Part shown: one piece after another, positions 1 to 6,366 of the stretch
How the letters are laid out: each line of letters begins with the position of its first letter
Numbering within the stretch: position 1 is the stretch's first letter
Source of the DNA: Gammaproteobacteria bacterium
GTDB lineage: Bacteria > Pseudomonadota > Gammaproteobacteria > Pseudomonadales > Oleiphilaceae
Direction of reading: 5' to 3'
DNA length: 17,670 bases
NCBI GenBank assembly: GCA_003695085.1
Contig: RFIV01000127.1
Span: 1 to 17,670 of the forward strand
The notes under the pieces: generated by a model
What the model was told of the DNA's origin: nothing
The model's database searches: none
Seen by the model: only the letters and a program-made list of their open reading frames with translations
Made by a program: the position numbers and the translations under genes

Positions 1-342
1 CTCTATGGCGATGGTTCGAGCGCCTACAGTCTGGCAGAGATGGATACCTTTTGCCGCAAGGGCTGGCCGGTGATTGCATTGATCGGCAATGATGCGTGCT
101 GGAATCAGATTTACCGTGACCAGGTAGTGGTGCTGGAGGATGATGTGGCCGTAACGTTACGCCAAAGTGATTATCACAAGGTGGGTGAAGGCTTTGGAGC
201 CAAGGGGCTGGTGATTCGAAATAATGATGAAATCGAATCGAAGCTCAAGCGGGCACGTGCCCTGGCGGCGCAGGGCCACCCGGTCGTGGTCAATGTGTTG
301 CTGGCACGCAGCGACTTCCGGGAAGGGTCCATATCCGTTTGA
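1..342 (+). CDS. Thiamine-diphosphate enzyme, ILVBL/2-hydroxyacyl-CoA lyase-like (C-terminal end only)
   Basis: The gene enters from the left edge and ends at TGA 340-342, so about 113 residues are visible in frame 1. The segment opens with the ThDP/Mg-binding motif GDGS (residues 3-6 of the visible part), followed by a typical hydrophobic strand and GNDACWNQI, where the family usually has an N-x-x-W/Y type Mg ligand. The C-terminus (HPVVVNVLLARSDFREGSIS) closely resembles the end of animal ILVBL (HACL2), a 2-hydroxyacyl-CoA lyase relative of acetolactate synthase, rather than IlvB. By family knowledge such enzymes cleave or form C-C bonds next to a carbonyl using ThDP. The catalytic Glu and the other two domains lie outside the window, so substrate cannot be judged. 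No terminator is evident after the stop codon. Confidence 0.8.
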   Translation, partial: LYGDGSSAYSLAEMDTFCRKGWPVIALIGNDACWNQIYRDQVVVLEDDVAVTLRQSDYHKVGEGFGAKGLVIRNNDEIESKLKRARALAAQGHPVVVNVLLARSDFREGSISV

Positions 343-352
343 GCCGGCATCC

Positions 353-388
353 GTGTAACGGTCTGTAAAATGGTGACACAGTTGTCAT
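353..388 (+). promoter_or_regulatory. Direct-repeat plus palindrome cluster upstream of the 462 gene
   Basis: GTAAC (355-359) and GTAAA (365-369) form a direct repeat with a 10-bp period, the spacing used by OmpR/CpxR-type response regulators (CpxR boxes are GTAAA-N5-GTAAA). Immediately downstream lies the 14-bp dyad TGACA-CAGT-TGTCA (374-387). A -10-like TATCAT at 431-436 could start transcription just before the 462 gene, although no good -35 is visible. Binding by any particular regulator is inference. A similar combination occurs at 1282-1350. Confidence 0.35.
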
Positions 389-461
389 TAACAGTGGACG
401 TTAAAGGCAGTCACCGGTTCACAGGGCGAGTATCATAGGGGCATGTCAATGGAGGTGAAAC

Positions 462-953
462 ATGTCCGATGTGATTCCCGCGCGTCTGCTCAAAGGGGTC
501 GAGCTGGCAACCGTACCCCAGCGAGAATTCCAGGAGCTCGTGCCTCAGGTAAAAGCTCAGACCAGGGGACTGTTGGCGTCGCTGTTTCGTCGCTCAGGGG
601 TGCAACCCGGAGAGGCGAAAGAGCCCGCAGCGAAGCGTCTGACCAAGACACGAGTGTCTTTCAATGGCGCGGCGTGGTTGAGGTTTTACAAGCGCCCAAG
701 TCAGCCCATTGCACTCTATCTTGTCTACAGGGATGACAGCGGTGAGCATGCCGTACTGGTGGACGAAACGCACGTGTCCGAAACCTCCAATGCCATGCTG
801 TCCGGTAACGTGAGTTTTACCGTGAAAGGGCACCTGTATGCTCTCAGGGCGCTGGCAGCGGGTGTGCAGGACGCTTCTGCCTTCCACATTGAAGAGGTCT
901 ACGTCCAGCGCAAGCGTCAGGTCGCCAGCCTGGCGGCAACCCGCTCAGCCTGA
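462..953 (+). CDS. Hypothetical protein, 163 aa
   Basis: An ideal Shine-Dalgarno (GGAGGTG, starting at 451) precedes ATG 462, so start and frame are well supported. I do not recognise a family. The protein has no signal peptide or membrane segment. The N-terminal 65 residues are rich in Arg, Lys and Gln and look flexible. Residues from about 66 on alternate hydrophobic and polar positions (AWLRFYKR, IALYLVYRD, HAVLVDETHV, NVSFTVKGHLYALRAL), suggesting a small beta-rich domain, followed by a basic tail (VYVQRKRQVASLAA). It is a single-gene unit. Its last 9 bp overlap tail-to-tail with the minus-strand gene ending at 945, and there is no terminator between them. A frame-shifted reading from 443 is a shadow. 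Confidence 0.75.
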   Translation: MSDVIPARLLKGVELATVPQREFQELVPQVKAQTRGLLASLFRRSGVQPGEAKEPAAKRLTKTRVSFNGAAWLRFYKRPSQPIALYLVYRDDSGEHAVLVDETHVSETSNAMLSGNVSFTVKGHLYALRALAAGVQDASAFHIEEVYVQRKRQVASLAATRSA

Positions 954-1169
954 CGCCTTGATCCCATAGTCCATCAGTCTTGCCGGCCGGGCACTGCGTG
1001 CGTTCGCGGTGTCCGGTTGTTCTTTCTGCGCCGCATCAGCCTCGTTTTCACGATGAATCAGAGACTCGGGCATGCTGTCCCATTCCAGGCCTGTGAGGCG
1101 CATCAGGGCTTCCAGTGCACGTTCAGGATCGACATCCCGAAGGTAGACAACTTTGCGATCTGTATTCAT
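945..1169 (-). CDS. Small hypothetical protein, 74 aa
   Basis: The start ATG at 1169 is preceded on the minus strand by AGGAG with good spacing (CACAGGAGTCCACG-ATG), which supports a real gene despite its size. The N-terminal half (VVYLRDVDPERALEALMRLT) predicts a strand followed by an amphipathic helix. The C-terminal half is polar and Ala/Gln/Arg rich, so probably disordered. No family is recognised. It faces the 462 gene with a 9-bp tail overlap and is divergent from the SCP2/alcohol dehydrogenase operon, sharing a 331-bp control region with it. A cytoplasmic regulatory or accessory role is possible but nothing in the sequence proves one. Confidence 0.6.
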   Translation of the reverse strand: MNTDRKVVYLRDVDPERALEALMRLTGLEWDSMPESLIHRENEADAAQKEQPDTANARSARPARLMDYGIKASG

Positions 1170-1222
1170 GCGTGGACTCCTGTGTCGTGCCTGATATCAA
1201 GCGTTTTTTGTGCCGGTCTCTA

Positions 1223-1260
1223 TAAAAACACATGAATACAATGGCTTATTCACGTTTTTA
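1223..1260. promoter_or_regulatory. Long A/T-rich interrupted dyad in the divergent control region
   Basis: Two nested inverted repeats share one centre: TGAATA (1233-1238) with TATTCA (1247-1252), and outside them TAAAAAC (1223-1229) with GTTTTTA (1254-1260). The spacers differ by 2 nt between arms. The dyad lies 54-91 bp upstream of the 74-aa gene, about where its promoter should be (TATAGA occurs at 1219-1224 on the minus strand). It could be an operator. As RNA it would be an A/U-rich hairpin, weak for termination. Confidence 0.35.
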
Positions 1261-1281
1261 GGGGTGGACGGCGGTTTGAGG

Positions 1282-1350
1282 GTGACACAACGTGTCACTT
1301 TTGGTCGACACTTTTCGTACCTGATTGCGGGGATGTGTAACGTTGTGTAA
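1282..1350. promoter_or_regulatory. Perfect 17-bp palindrome plus TGTGTAA direct repeat
   Basis: GTGACACAACGTGTCAC (1282-1298) is a perfect dyad of 7-bp arms around AAC. Further on, TGTGTAA occurs at 1334-1340 and again at 1344-1350, a 10-bp period on one face of the helix, containing GTAAC-N5-GTAAT. The same two elements (GTGACACA dyad, GTAAC-N5-GTAA repeat) occur at 353-388. The position between two divergent genes fits a regulator-binding region. The regulator is unknown. Confidence 0.4.
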
Positions 1351-1430
1351 TCCGGAATGGTCAGAGTTTGATCTGAGTCAGGGGGGGATGTGCCGGAACG
1401 CGAGATACTGACATGACACGTGGTTGGCAC

Positions 1431-1484
1431 TTGACCAGATAGAGCAATTACTCTAAATTCGCCAGTGATAGAGCAATGACTCTA
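1431..1484 (+). promoter_or_regulatory. Sigma70-type promoter with two tandem operators, SCP2/Fe-ADH operon
   Basis: TTGACC (1431-1436), a 17-bp spacer and TAAATT (1454-1459) make a convincing -35/-10 pair, giving a start near 1466. Two near-identical 16-bp dyads overlie it: TAGAGCAATTACTCTA (1440-1455), which fills the spacer and touches the -10, and TAGAGCAATGACTCTA (1469-1484), just past the expected start. Their centres are 29 bp apart. Dyads placed like this usually bind a TetR- or MarR-type repressor that blocks RNA polymerase; that assignment is inference. The Shine-Dalgarno follows at 1489. Confidence 0.65.
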
Positions 1485-1500
1485 TATCAGGAGAGAGGTG

Positions 1501-2073
1501 ATGATTAAAAAACAACAATACGCGGTCCAGTATGCCGCAAAGCGCGCGTATGTGACCACGATGATGGAAGTCGTGGGGCGGGCCCTGGCGGCACTGACTC
1601 GCGAGGATCCGGTTGCCCGCGAGACGATTGAGCGCTTGCCCGAGGGGTTTCGCTTCGCCATGACCGTTATGCCGGATGGTCCTGGGTTGATGTTGAGAAA
1701 GAACGCACAGGGCGTGTTCGTCTATGAAGGTGCGCCCAGGCCCGGGCAGAAAGCGGAGCTGACCATCCTCATCAAGCACATCGAGCATGCCTTCAGGATG
1801 TTGACGTTTCAGGAAAGCACCGCGCAGGCGTTTGCCAATGACCGGATGCTGGTCGACGGGGAGATTGGCTATGCAGTGCGGCTGGTGCGGGCCCTGAACC
1901 GCCTGGAAAGCATTATCCTGCCGAAGCTCATTGCCGAGCGGGCAGTGAAAGAGGTGGATGATTTGCCGCTGACGGAGAAGATTCAGGCCGCAACCCGTGT
2001 GTACGGGGGCGTGCTGAAAAGCCTGGTGGATACCGGAATCAAAGAACTGAGCAGACAGGTGAGGGCCGCATGA
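1501..2073 (+). CDS. SCP2-like (sterol carrier) lipid-binding protein
   Basis: This is a 190-aa soluble protein whose central part (about residues 45-150: FRFAMTVMPDGPGLMLRK, AELTILIKHIEHAFRML, then AFANDRMLVDGE) matches the pattern of SCP2 sterol-binding-domain proteins found next to iron-dependent alcohol dehydrogenases in marine gammaproteobacteria. SCP2 folds hold long acyl or sterol-like ligands in a hydrophobic tunnel and have no catalytic residues. ATG 1501 is preferred over the adjacent GTG at 1498 because AGGAG at 1489-1493 is better spaced from it. The stop overlaps the next start by 4 bp (ATGA), so the two are translationally coupled. From context it may present a hydrophobic alcohol or aldehyde to the dehydrogenase; this is inference. 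Confidence 0.65.
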   Translation: MIKKQQYAVQYAAKRAYVTTMMEVVGRALAALTREDPVARETIERLPEGFRFAMTVMPDGPGLMLRKNAQGVFVYEGAPRPGQKAELTILIKHIEHAFRMLTFQESTAQAFANDRMLVDGEIGYAVRLVRALNRLESIILPKLIAERAVKEVDDLPLTEKIQAATRVYGGVLKSLVDTGIKELSRQVRAA

Positions 2074-3260
2074 GTAACGGATTCTACGAATTTTTTTGCC
2101 CGGTCAAGGTCGTGGCCGGCGATGCTGCACTGGAGCACATTCCTTTCGAGTTGGGGAACCTTGGCTCGAAGAAGCCCTTGTTGGTCACCGACAAGGGGGT
2201 ACGAGGCGCAGGACTGATCGAGCCGGTTGTGGCGGCTTGCGAGGCCGGAGGCGTTGAAGTCCCGCTGATCTTTGATGACGTCCCACCCGATTCATCGGTA
2301 GAGGTGGTGCGCGAGATTGCGCAGCTCTACCTGAATGAGCAGTGTGATGCCCTGATTGCGGTAGGGGGCGGCTCGGTCATCGATACGTGCAAGGGCGCCA
2401 ATATTCTGGTGTCAGAAGGTGGGCTGGACCTGTCCCGGTTCTCGGGCGCGGGCATTCTGAAAAAACCTCTCAAGCCCTTCCTGGTGGTGCCCACGACGTC
2501 TGGCACCGGGTCGGAGGTGACTGCGGTGGCTGTGATCGCGGACCGTGCAAAGGGGGTCAAGCTGCCATTCAGCTCGGGATACCTGTTGCCCAATGCGGCC
2601 ATTCTGGACCCGCGCATGACGCTGACGCTGCCTCCTCATATTACCGCGGCAACTGCCATGGATGCCATGACGCATGCGATTGAAGCCTATACGTGCCTGG
2701 CCCGAAACCCATTGTCAGAGGCTTATGCAGCCGCAGCGGTGAAGAAAATTGCGGTCAATCTGCCCAAGGTACTTGAAGATGGCAGTGATCGGCAGGCGAG
2801 GCTCGAACTGGCGCAGGCTTCAACCATGGCGGGCATCGCATTTTCCAACTCCATGGTCGGACTGGTGCATGCTCTGGGGCACGCTCTGGGAGCGGTATGC
2901 CACATTCCACATGGCGTTTGCATGAACCTTTTCCTGCCGTACGTGCTGGAGTACAACCTGGAGAAGGGCACCATCCGCGAGGCGCTTGGGGAGCTCCTGC
3001 TGCCATTGGCCGGGGCGGAGGTTTATGCAGCCACGCCAGCAGATAGCCGGGCGGAAAAGACAGTGGAAGTGATTCGTACCCTGCGTGATGAACTGTATAC
3101 CGCCTGCAAGCTGCCGCGTACGCTGCGTGAAACCGGAAAGGTGGAGAAGGCGCAGTTGACGCGCATCGCGGATGTTGCGCTGGATGATGGCTCCATTATC
3201 TTCAACCCGGCAGAAGCGTCACTGGAGGAAGTGCAGGCGCTGCTCGAACGTGCCTGGTAA
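2070..3260 (+). CDS. Iron-containing (group III) alcohol dehydrogenase
   Basis: At 396 aa it has the family's usual length. Visible motifs are the NAD(P)-binding GGGSVID (99-105), PTTSGTGSEVT (141-151), and the metal site: D198 and H202 in DAMTHAIEAY, H267 in VHALGHALG, and H281 in IPHG. These are the four ligands expected for Fe2+ or Zn2+. The reaction should be NAD(P)-linked alcohol/aldehyde interconversion in the cytoplasm; the substrate is not predictable from sequence. It is the second gene of the operon, overlapping the SCP2-like gene by 4 bp, and is followed by a strong terminator. Pairing with a lipid carrier suggests a long-chain or otherwise hydrophobic alcohol. Expression should follow the operator-bearing promoter at 1431-1484. 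Confidence 0.92.
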   Translation: MSNGFYEFFCPVKVVAGDAALEHIPFELGNLGSKKPLLVTDKGVRGAGLIEPVVAACEAGGVEVPLIFDDVPPDSSVEVVREIAQLYLNEQCDALIAVGGGSVIDTCKGANILVSEGGLDLSRFSGAGILKKPLKPFLVVPTTSGTGSEVTAVAVIADRAKGVKLPFSSGYLLPNAAILDPRMTLTLPPHITAATAMDAMTHAIEAYTCLARNPLSEAYAAAAVKKIAVNLPKVLEDGSDRQARLELAQASTMAGIAFSNSMVGLVHALGHALGAVCHIPHGVCMNLFLPYVLEYNLEKGTIREALGELLLPLAGAEVYAATPADSRAEKTVEVIRTLRDELYTACKLPRTLRETGKVEKAQLTRIADVALDDGSIIFNPAEASLEEVQALLERAW

Positions 3261-3287
3261 AGAGTTCCCGGAGGGGGAATTGGTTTG

Positions 3288-3312
3288 GGGGAGGCCGGGC
3301 CTCCCCTTTTTT
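3288..3312 (+). terminator. Rho-independent terminator of the SCP2/Fe-ADH operon
   Basis: GGGGAGGC (3288-3295) pairs perfectly with GCCTCCCC (3299-3306) around a 3-nt loop and is followed by six T (3307-3312). It lies 27 bp after the dehydrogenase stop. The opposite strand lacks a T-run after the stem, so it acts in the plus direction only. Confidence 0.92.
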
Positions 3313-3346
3313 GTGGTTGAGTGGCCCGCTCAGTGGGGCCTCGGGC

Positions 3347-4039
3347 TCAGAGATGATGCGTGGCGGTTTGTTTGCGGCGGGAGGTCTTGACGACCTGCAT
3401 CAGTTCGCCCCAGGTGCTCAAGCCTTGCTGGCGGGCGCGGGCAAGGCATTTCTGCAACAGCTGAGCGGTGGCCATGGCATCCTCGATAGCATTGTGACGT
3501 TGATTGACCGGTATGTTGAGGCGCTCAATCCAGTCGTCCAGACCCATGCGACGGCACTCGGTATGCTCAGGAAAGAATGCCGGCAGCCACTCCGCCAGAT
3601 CATAGGCGGCCAGTTGGCAGCGCTCATCCAGGTGCGTGCGCACCGCTTTTTCCAGCATTTTCTTGTCAAACAGCGCGTGAAAGGCGATCAGCGGGGCGCC
3701 ATCCAGGTAGTCGAGAAATGCCTGCATGACCTCCCTGGCCGGGCGGCCGTGCGATACATCCGAAGGTGTGATGCCATGGATCAGCACATTGTCCTTGCTG
3801 AGGCTGACATCGACCTGAAGGGTTTGGTCAAACGACTCCGACAGTTTCAGGCGGCCATTGACAACCGCCACAGCGCCAATCGAAATCACGCTGTCCTTGC
3901 GCAGGTTCAGTCCGGTGGTTTCCACGTCAACCACGACCATGCGCATGCCATTGAGCGGCGTATCCGGCGCCGGGGCGCGCGTCATGCTGTGCCCCATTCC
4001 GCACAGGGCCAGCATTCTGTTCAGCCAGGGGGCCGTCAT
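3347..4039 (-). CDS. DnaQ-family 3'-5' exonuclease (Pol III epsilon-like)
   Basis: A 230-aa protein of the DEDDh exonuclease type. Exo I is VVVDVETTGL (35-44, D38 and E40). Exo II is IAFHALFDKKML (118-129, D125; the usual Asn of NxxFD is His here). Exo III is HNAIED (182-187, H182 and D187). All four metal-binding acids and the general-base His are present, so it should be active on single-stranded ends. The N-terminal 33 residues are an extra tail. GGAGGT sits 7 nt before the start. It overlaps the upstream DUF294 gene by 4 bp and is therefore coupled to it. This exonuclease/DUF294 pairing recurs in gammaproteobacteria, often near acetate-uptake genes, which are absent here. It is a stand-alone exonuclease, not the replicative DnaQ. 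Confidence 0.9.
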   Translation of the reverse strand: MTAPWLNRMLALCGMGHSMTRAPAPDTPLNGMRMVVVDVETTGLNLRKDSVISIGAVAVVNGRLKLSESFDQTLQVDVSLSKDNVLIHGITPSDVSHGRPAREVMQAFLDYLDGAPLIAFHALFDKKMLEKAVRTHLDERCQLAAYDLAEWLPAFFPEHTECRRMGLDDWIERLNIPVNQRHNAIEDAMATAQLLQKCLARARQQGLSTWGELMQVVKTSRRKQTATHHL

Positions 4040-5937
4040 AGCTGGTACCTCCGTTCAATCTTGGTCTGCAGGCGCTGAGCCTGCCGGCAAGCTTCCTTCA
4101 GTATACGCCTGTCCAGCGGATTCAGCGCATCCGGCAGAATGAAATTGCTGATGGGTTCGTTATTCTGTTGACATGCCAGCTGGTGGCGCAAGCGCAGCAT
4201 CTGGATAATGGACCACGCTTCTTCAAAGGCTTCGGCATCCTGAGCGTCCATGGCGCCTTTGGCGGCCAGCTTGCGAAAGCGGTGCAAGGTGCTGACAGCA
4301 TCAATGTTTTCACTGAGGGCAAGCACACGCGCACCGTCAGTGAAGGGGGTCAGGCATTGTACCTTGAGGTCGATACCCGGGGGAGCATCCTTGCGCTTTT
4401 GCAAGGCAAATGTGCGAAACACCGTCAGGGGCGGGCGCGTGTTCAGGCTGTTGGCTGCCAGCAGTTTCTGGAAAATCGTGTGCTGGCTGATATGTGCCCG
4501 CACTTCTGCAAACATGTCGTTGGCCGGTGGTTCTTCTCCCCAGATGGGCCTGAAATCGAGGAAAATGCTCGAATTGAGCAAGTTCTGGGGGGTGGCCTGA
4601 TCAATGAAGCGCATGAACCAGCTCGCCCACTGCTGACGACTGAGGCACAGGTCGGGGTTGCTGGCCATGATGTTGCCCTTGCACAGGGTAAAGCCGCAGC
4701 GGTCGAGTGCCTCGTTGATATGGCGCGCCAGAGGCAGCAGAACTTGTTGCTTGTCGCGGGCGTCCTGCTCGTTTTCTGCCTCGAAGAGGATCCCGTTGTC
4801 CTGGTCTGTATACAGGGTCTGAGCACGGCGTGCCGCGCTGCCAAACGATAGCCAGGTGAACGGGAAGCCCGGGTCTCCGTGTGCCTGCAGCATCAGGCGG
4901 ATGGTTTGTCGGGTGGTATAGTCATTGAGCAGGGTGATGATGTGCAGAATCTGTTCGGCCGAGGCGCCATGAGCGATCATGGTCGCACACAGGCGACTCA
5001 CGTCGCTGCGCAGAGCAACCAGCGTGTCCATGTTCGGCGCATTGGCAATGGTGCGGGCCAGATGGACCAGGTCCACGCGTTGCAGGGAAAACAGATCGCG
5101 CTCGGAGACAACACCGCGGAGTTTCTGGTCGTCGTCCACCACAACGATGTGGGCAAAGTGATGCTTGGCCATCTGCAGGGCGGCTTCAAACGCCGTCTGT
5201 TCCAGCCTGAGCGTGACCGGGTTGGGCGTCATGGTGTCTCTCAGCGGCAGATCAAGCCGACTGTCATCATTGGCGACCAGCCGTCTGAGATCATGCAGTG
5301 TGAAAATGCCAATGGGCCGCTCGGCGGGATCCGTTACGATAATTGAGCCAATGCCATTGGCGTGCATCAGGCGCACCGCCTCACGGGTCTGCATGTCAGG
5401 CGGGCAGTGTACCGGGCTTCGTCCCGTCAGCCGGGAGAGCTCGACATCCAGGGACTGGTGCGCGCCCATCTGGGTGCGGGCCTCGGCCTGGATATGCTGG
5501 TTGACCTGATCCAGCAGGCTGCTTACGCCGCGCAGACAAAAGTCCCGGAAGGGCGCGCTCATGCCAAAAACGCGCGCAAATACCGGGTAGTCCACGACCA
5601 GGCAGAAACAGTCCGTGGCAGCCCGATGGACGGTGCGTGTCGGGCGCTCGCCGATCAGTGCGGCGACCGGGAAACACTCGCCGGGGCCGATCTCAAAGGC
5701 GGTGGTAGTTGTATCGCCCTCGCCGCGCTCGCCCCTTACCAGCCCTTGCTTGACGATATAAAGCTGGCGTGCAACACCTTGATCCGGTCCGATGATGGCT
5801 TCGCCTTCCACGAAAAAGTCCAGCGCGGCTTTCTCTACGAGCAGCGCCAGCGAGGCATCGTCCATCTGTTTGAAGGGGGCAAACTGACGGAGAAATACCA
5901 TCAGAGAGCGTACATTCTCGCTGCTTGTCAGGGTCAT
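4036..5937 (-). CDS. cNMP-binding, CBS-pair, DUF294 nucleotidyltransferase-like protein
   Basis: This is a 633-aa multidomain cytoplasmic protein. In order: a cyclic-nucleotide-binding-like domain (about 10-130), two CBS repeats (about 180-285; the second begins MTPNPVTL and ends VVSERDLF), a DUF294 nucleotidyltransferase-like domain with GSAARR (366-371) and TDQDNGILF (377-385), and the DUF294 C-terminal helical domain (about 450-631). This order matches known proteins thought to sense nucleotides and possibly nucleotidylate a partner; the real target is unknown. The TDQDN acids are retained, so catalysis is possible. I chose ATG 5937 because GGGAG lies upstream, though its 12-nt spacing is long. 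In-frame starts at 5970 (ATG) and 5994 (TTG) have no ribosome site. It is first in a coupled operon with the exonuclease. Confidence 0.88.
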   Translation of the reverse strand: MTLTSSENVRSLMVFLRQFAPFKQMDDASLALLVEKAALDFFVEGEAIIGPDQGVARQLYIVKQGLVRGERGEGDTTTTAFEIGPGECFPVAALIGERPTRTVHRAATDCFCLVVDYPVFARVFGMSAPFRDFCLRGVSSLLDQVNQHIQAEARTQMGAHQSLDVELSRLTGRSPVHCPPDMQTREAVRLMHANGIGSIIVTDPAERPIGIFTLHDLRRLVANDDSRLDLPLRDTMTPNPVTLRLEQTAFEAALQMAKHHFAHIVVVDDDQKLRGVVSERDLFSLQRVDLVHLARTIANAPNMDTLVALRSDVSRLCATMIAHGASAEQILHIITLLNDYTTRQTIRLMLQAHGDPGFPFTWLSFGSAARRAQTLYTDQDNGILFEAENEQDARDKQQVLLPLARHINEALDRCGFTLCKGNIMASNPDLCLSRQQWASWFMRFIDQATPQNLLNSSIFLDFRPIWGEEPPANDMFAEVRAHISQHTIFQKLLAANSLNTRPPLTVFRTFALQKRKDAPPGIDLKVQCLTPFTDGARVLALSENIDAVSTLHRFRKLAAKGAMDAQDAEAFEEAWSIIQMLRLRHQLACQQNNEPISNFILPDALNPLDRRILKEACRQAQRLQTKIERRYQL

Positions 5938-6001
5938 TGTTCTTGTGTTCTCCCATTGAAGCACCAGCATGCACAAATGCGTGTTGCGGGCCAATGCGGC
6001 T

Positions 6002-6036
6002 TTGGTCTAAGCGCCATCGGGGGCACGTTAGACCAA
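6002..6036. promoter_or_regulatory. Inverted repeat TTGGTCTAA-N17-TTAGACCAA
   Basis: Perfect 9-bp arms at 6002-6010 and 6028-6036, separated by 17 bp. It lies 65-100 bp upstream of the DUF294 gene on one side and just before the -35 of the candidate small RNA promoter on the other. That position fits a shared regulator site, with two half-sites about 2.5 helical turns apart, or a pair of separate sites. Confidence 0.4.
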
Positions 6037-6077
6037 GGTAGAAATGACATATCCGGGCACTTTGATAGAGTGAAAAC

Positions 6078-6336
6078 CGTTCCGGGCGGATCGTTCGACA
6101 GCAGCCCGGAACCCCGGGCCGAAGCGACTGCGATGTGCGACGTCCTCTTCTCTCTGCCTAAGCCTCATGTTGCAGGCGCTGCGGAGCCGGGTCAGGCAGC
6201 GACCGGAGCCTTGCGGCGACAACCCGCAAACTCCCTAGGACCGGCATGGAGCTGGTCAGCCTTTGATGGTGTGTTGAACGCTGAGTGATGAGGACCATCA
6301 TGAGTCCCCTTGGCCCGGAACTATCCGGGCTTTTTT
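6078..6336 (+). ncRNA. Candidate small RNA with GGA hairpin loops
   Basis: The 429-bp gap 5938-6366 holds no convincing protein gene, yet ends in a strong plus-strand terminator that serves no coding sequence. A promoter-like pair ATGACA (6044-6049)-16 bp-TAGAGT (6066-6071) would start an RNA near 6078, about 259 nt long. The transcript carries eight GGA triplets. Two sit exactly in hairpin loops as in CsrA/RsmA-binding RNAs: GACCGGC-ATGGA-GCTGGTC (6239-6257, one G-U pair) and TGATG-AGGAC-CATCA (6286-6300). It does not match 6S, SRP, tmRNA or RNase P RNA as far as I can recognise. The promoter and 5' end are guesses. The terminator is solid. Confidence 0.42.
6313..6336 (+). terminator. Rho-independent terminator without an upstream protein gene
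   Basis: GCCCGGA (6313-6319), loop ACTA, TCCGGGC (6324-6330), then six T (6331-6336). The stem is perfect and the T-run is only on the plus strand, so it does not serve the minus-strand PilZ gene that ends at 6367. Confidence 0.88.
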
Positions 6337-6366
6337 ATGGGGTCTCCTGCATGAAGGCGCCTGGTG

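Noticed and set aside
5938..5994. Longer N-terminus for the DUF294 protein starting at TTG 5994 or ATG 5970
   Set aside because: Neither has a Shine-Dalgarno, and the added residues fall outside the domain. ATG 5937 has GGGAG upstream, although the spacing is long.
5362..6288. Long plus-strand reading frame of 308 codons antisense to the DUF294 gene
   Set aside because: It mirrors a well-supported multidomain gene on the other strand, has no domain or ribosome site, and is low-complexity in composition. Only the terminator and hairpins downstream of it argue for plus-strand transcription, and they fit an RNA better.
6281..6300. Possible hammerhead ribozyme core (CTGAGTGATGAG)
   Set aside because: The core does not match CUGAUGA exactly and no GAAA partner strand lies in the right place. 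The segment folds better as a simple GGA-loop hairpin.
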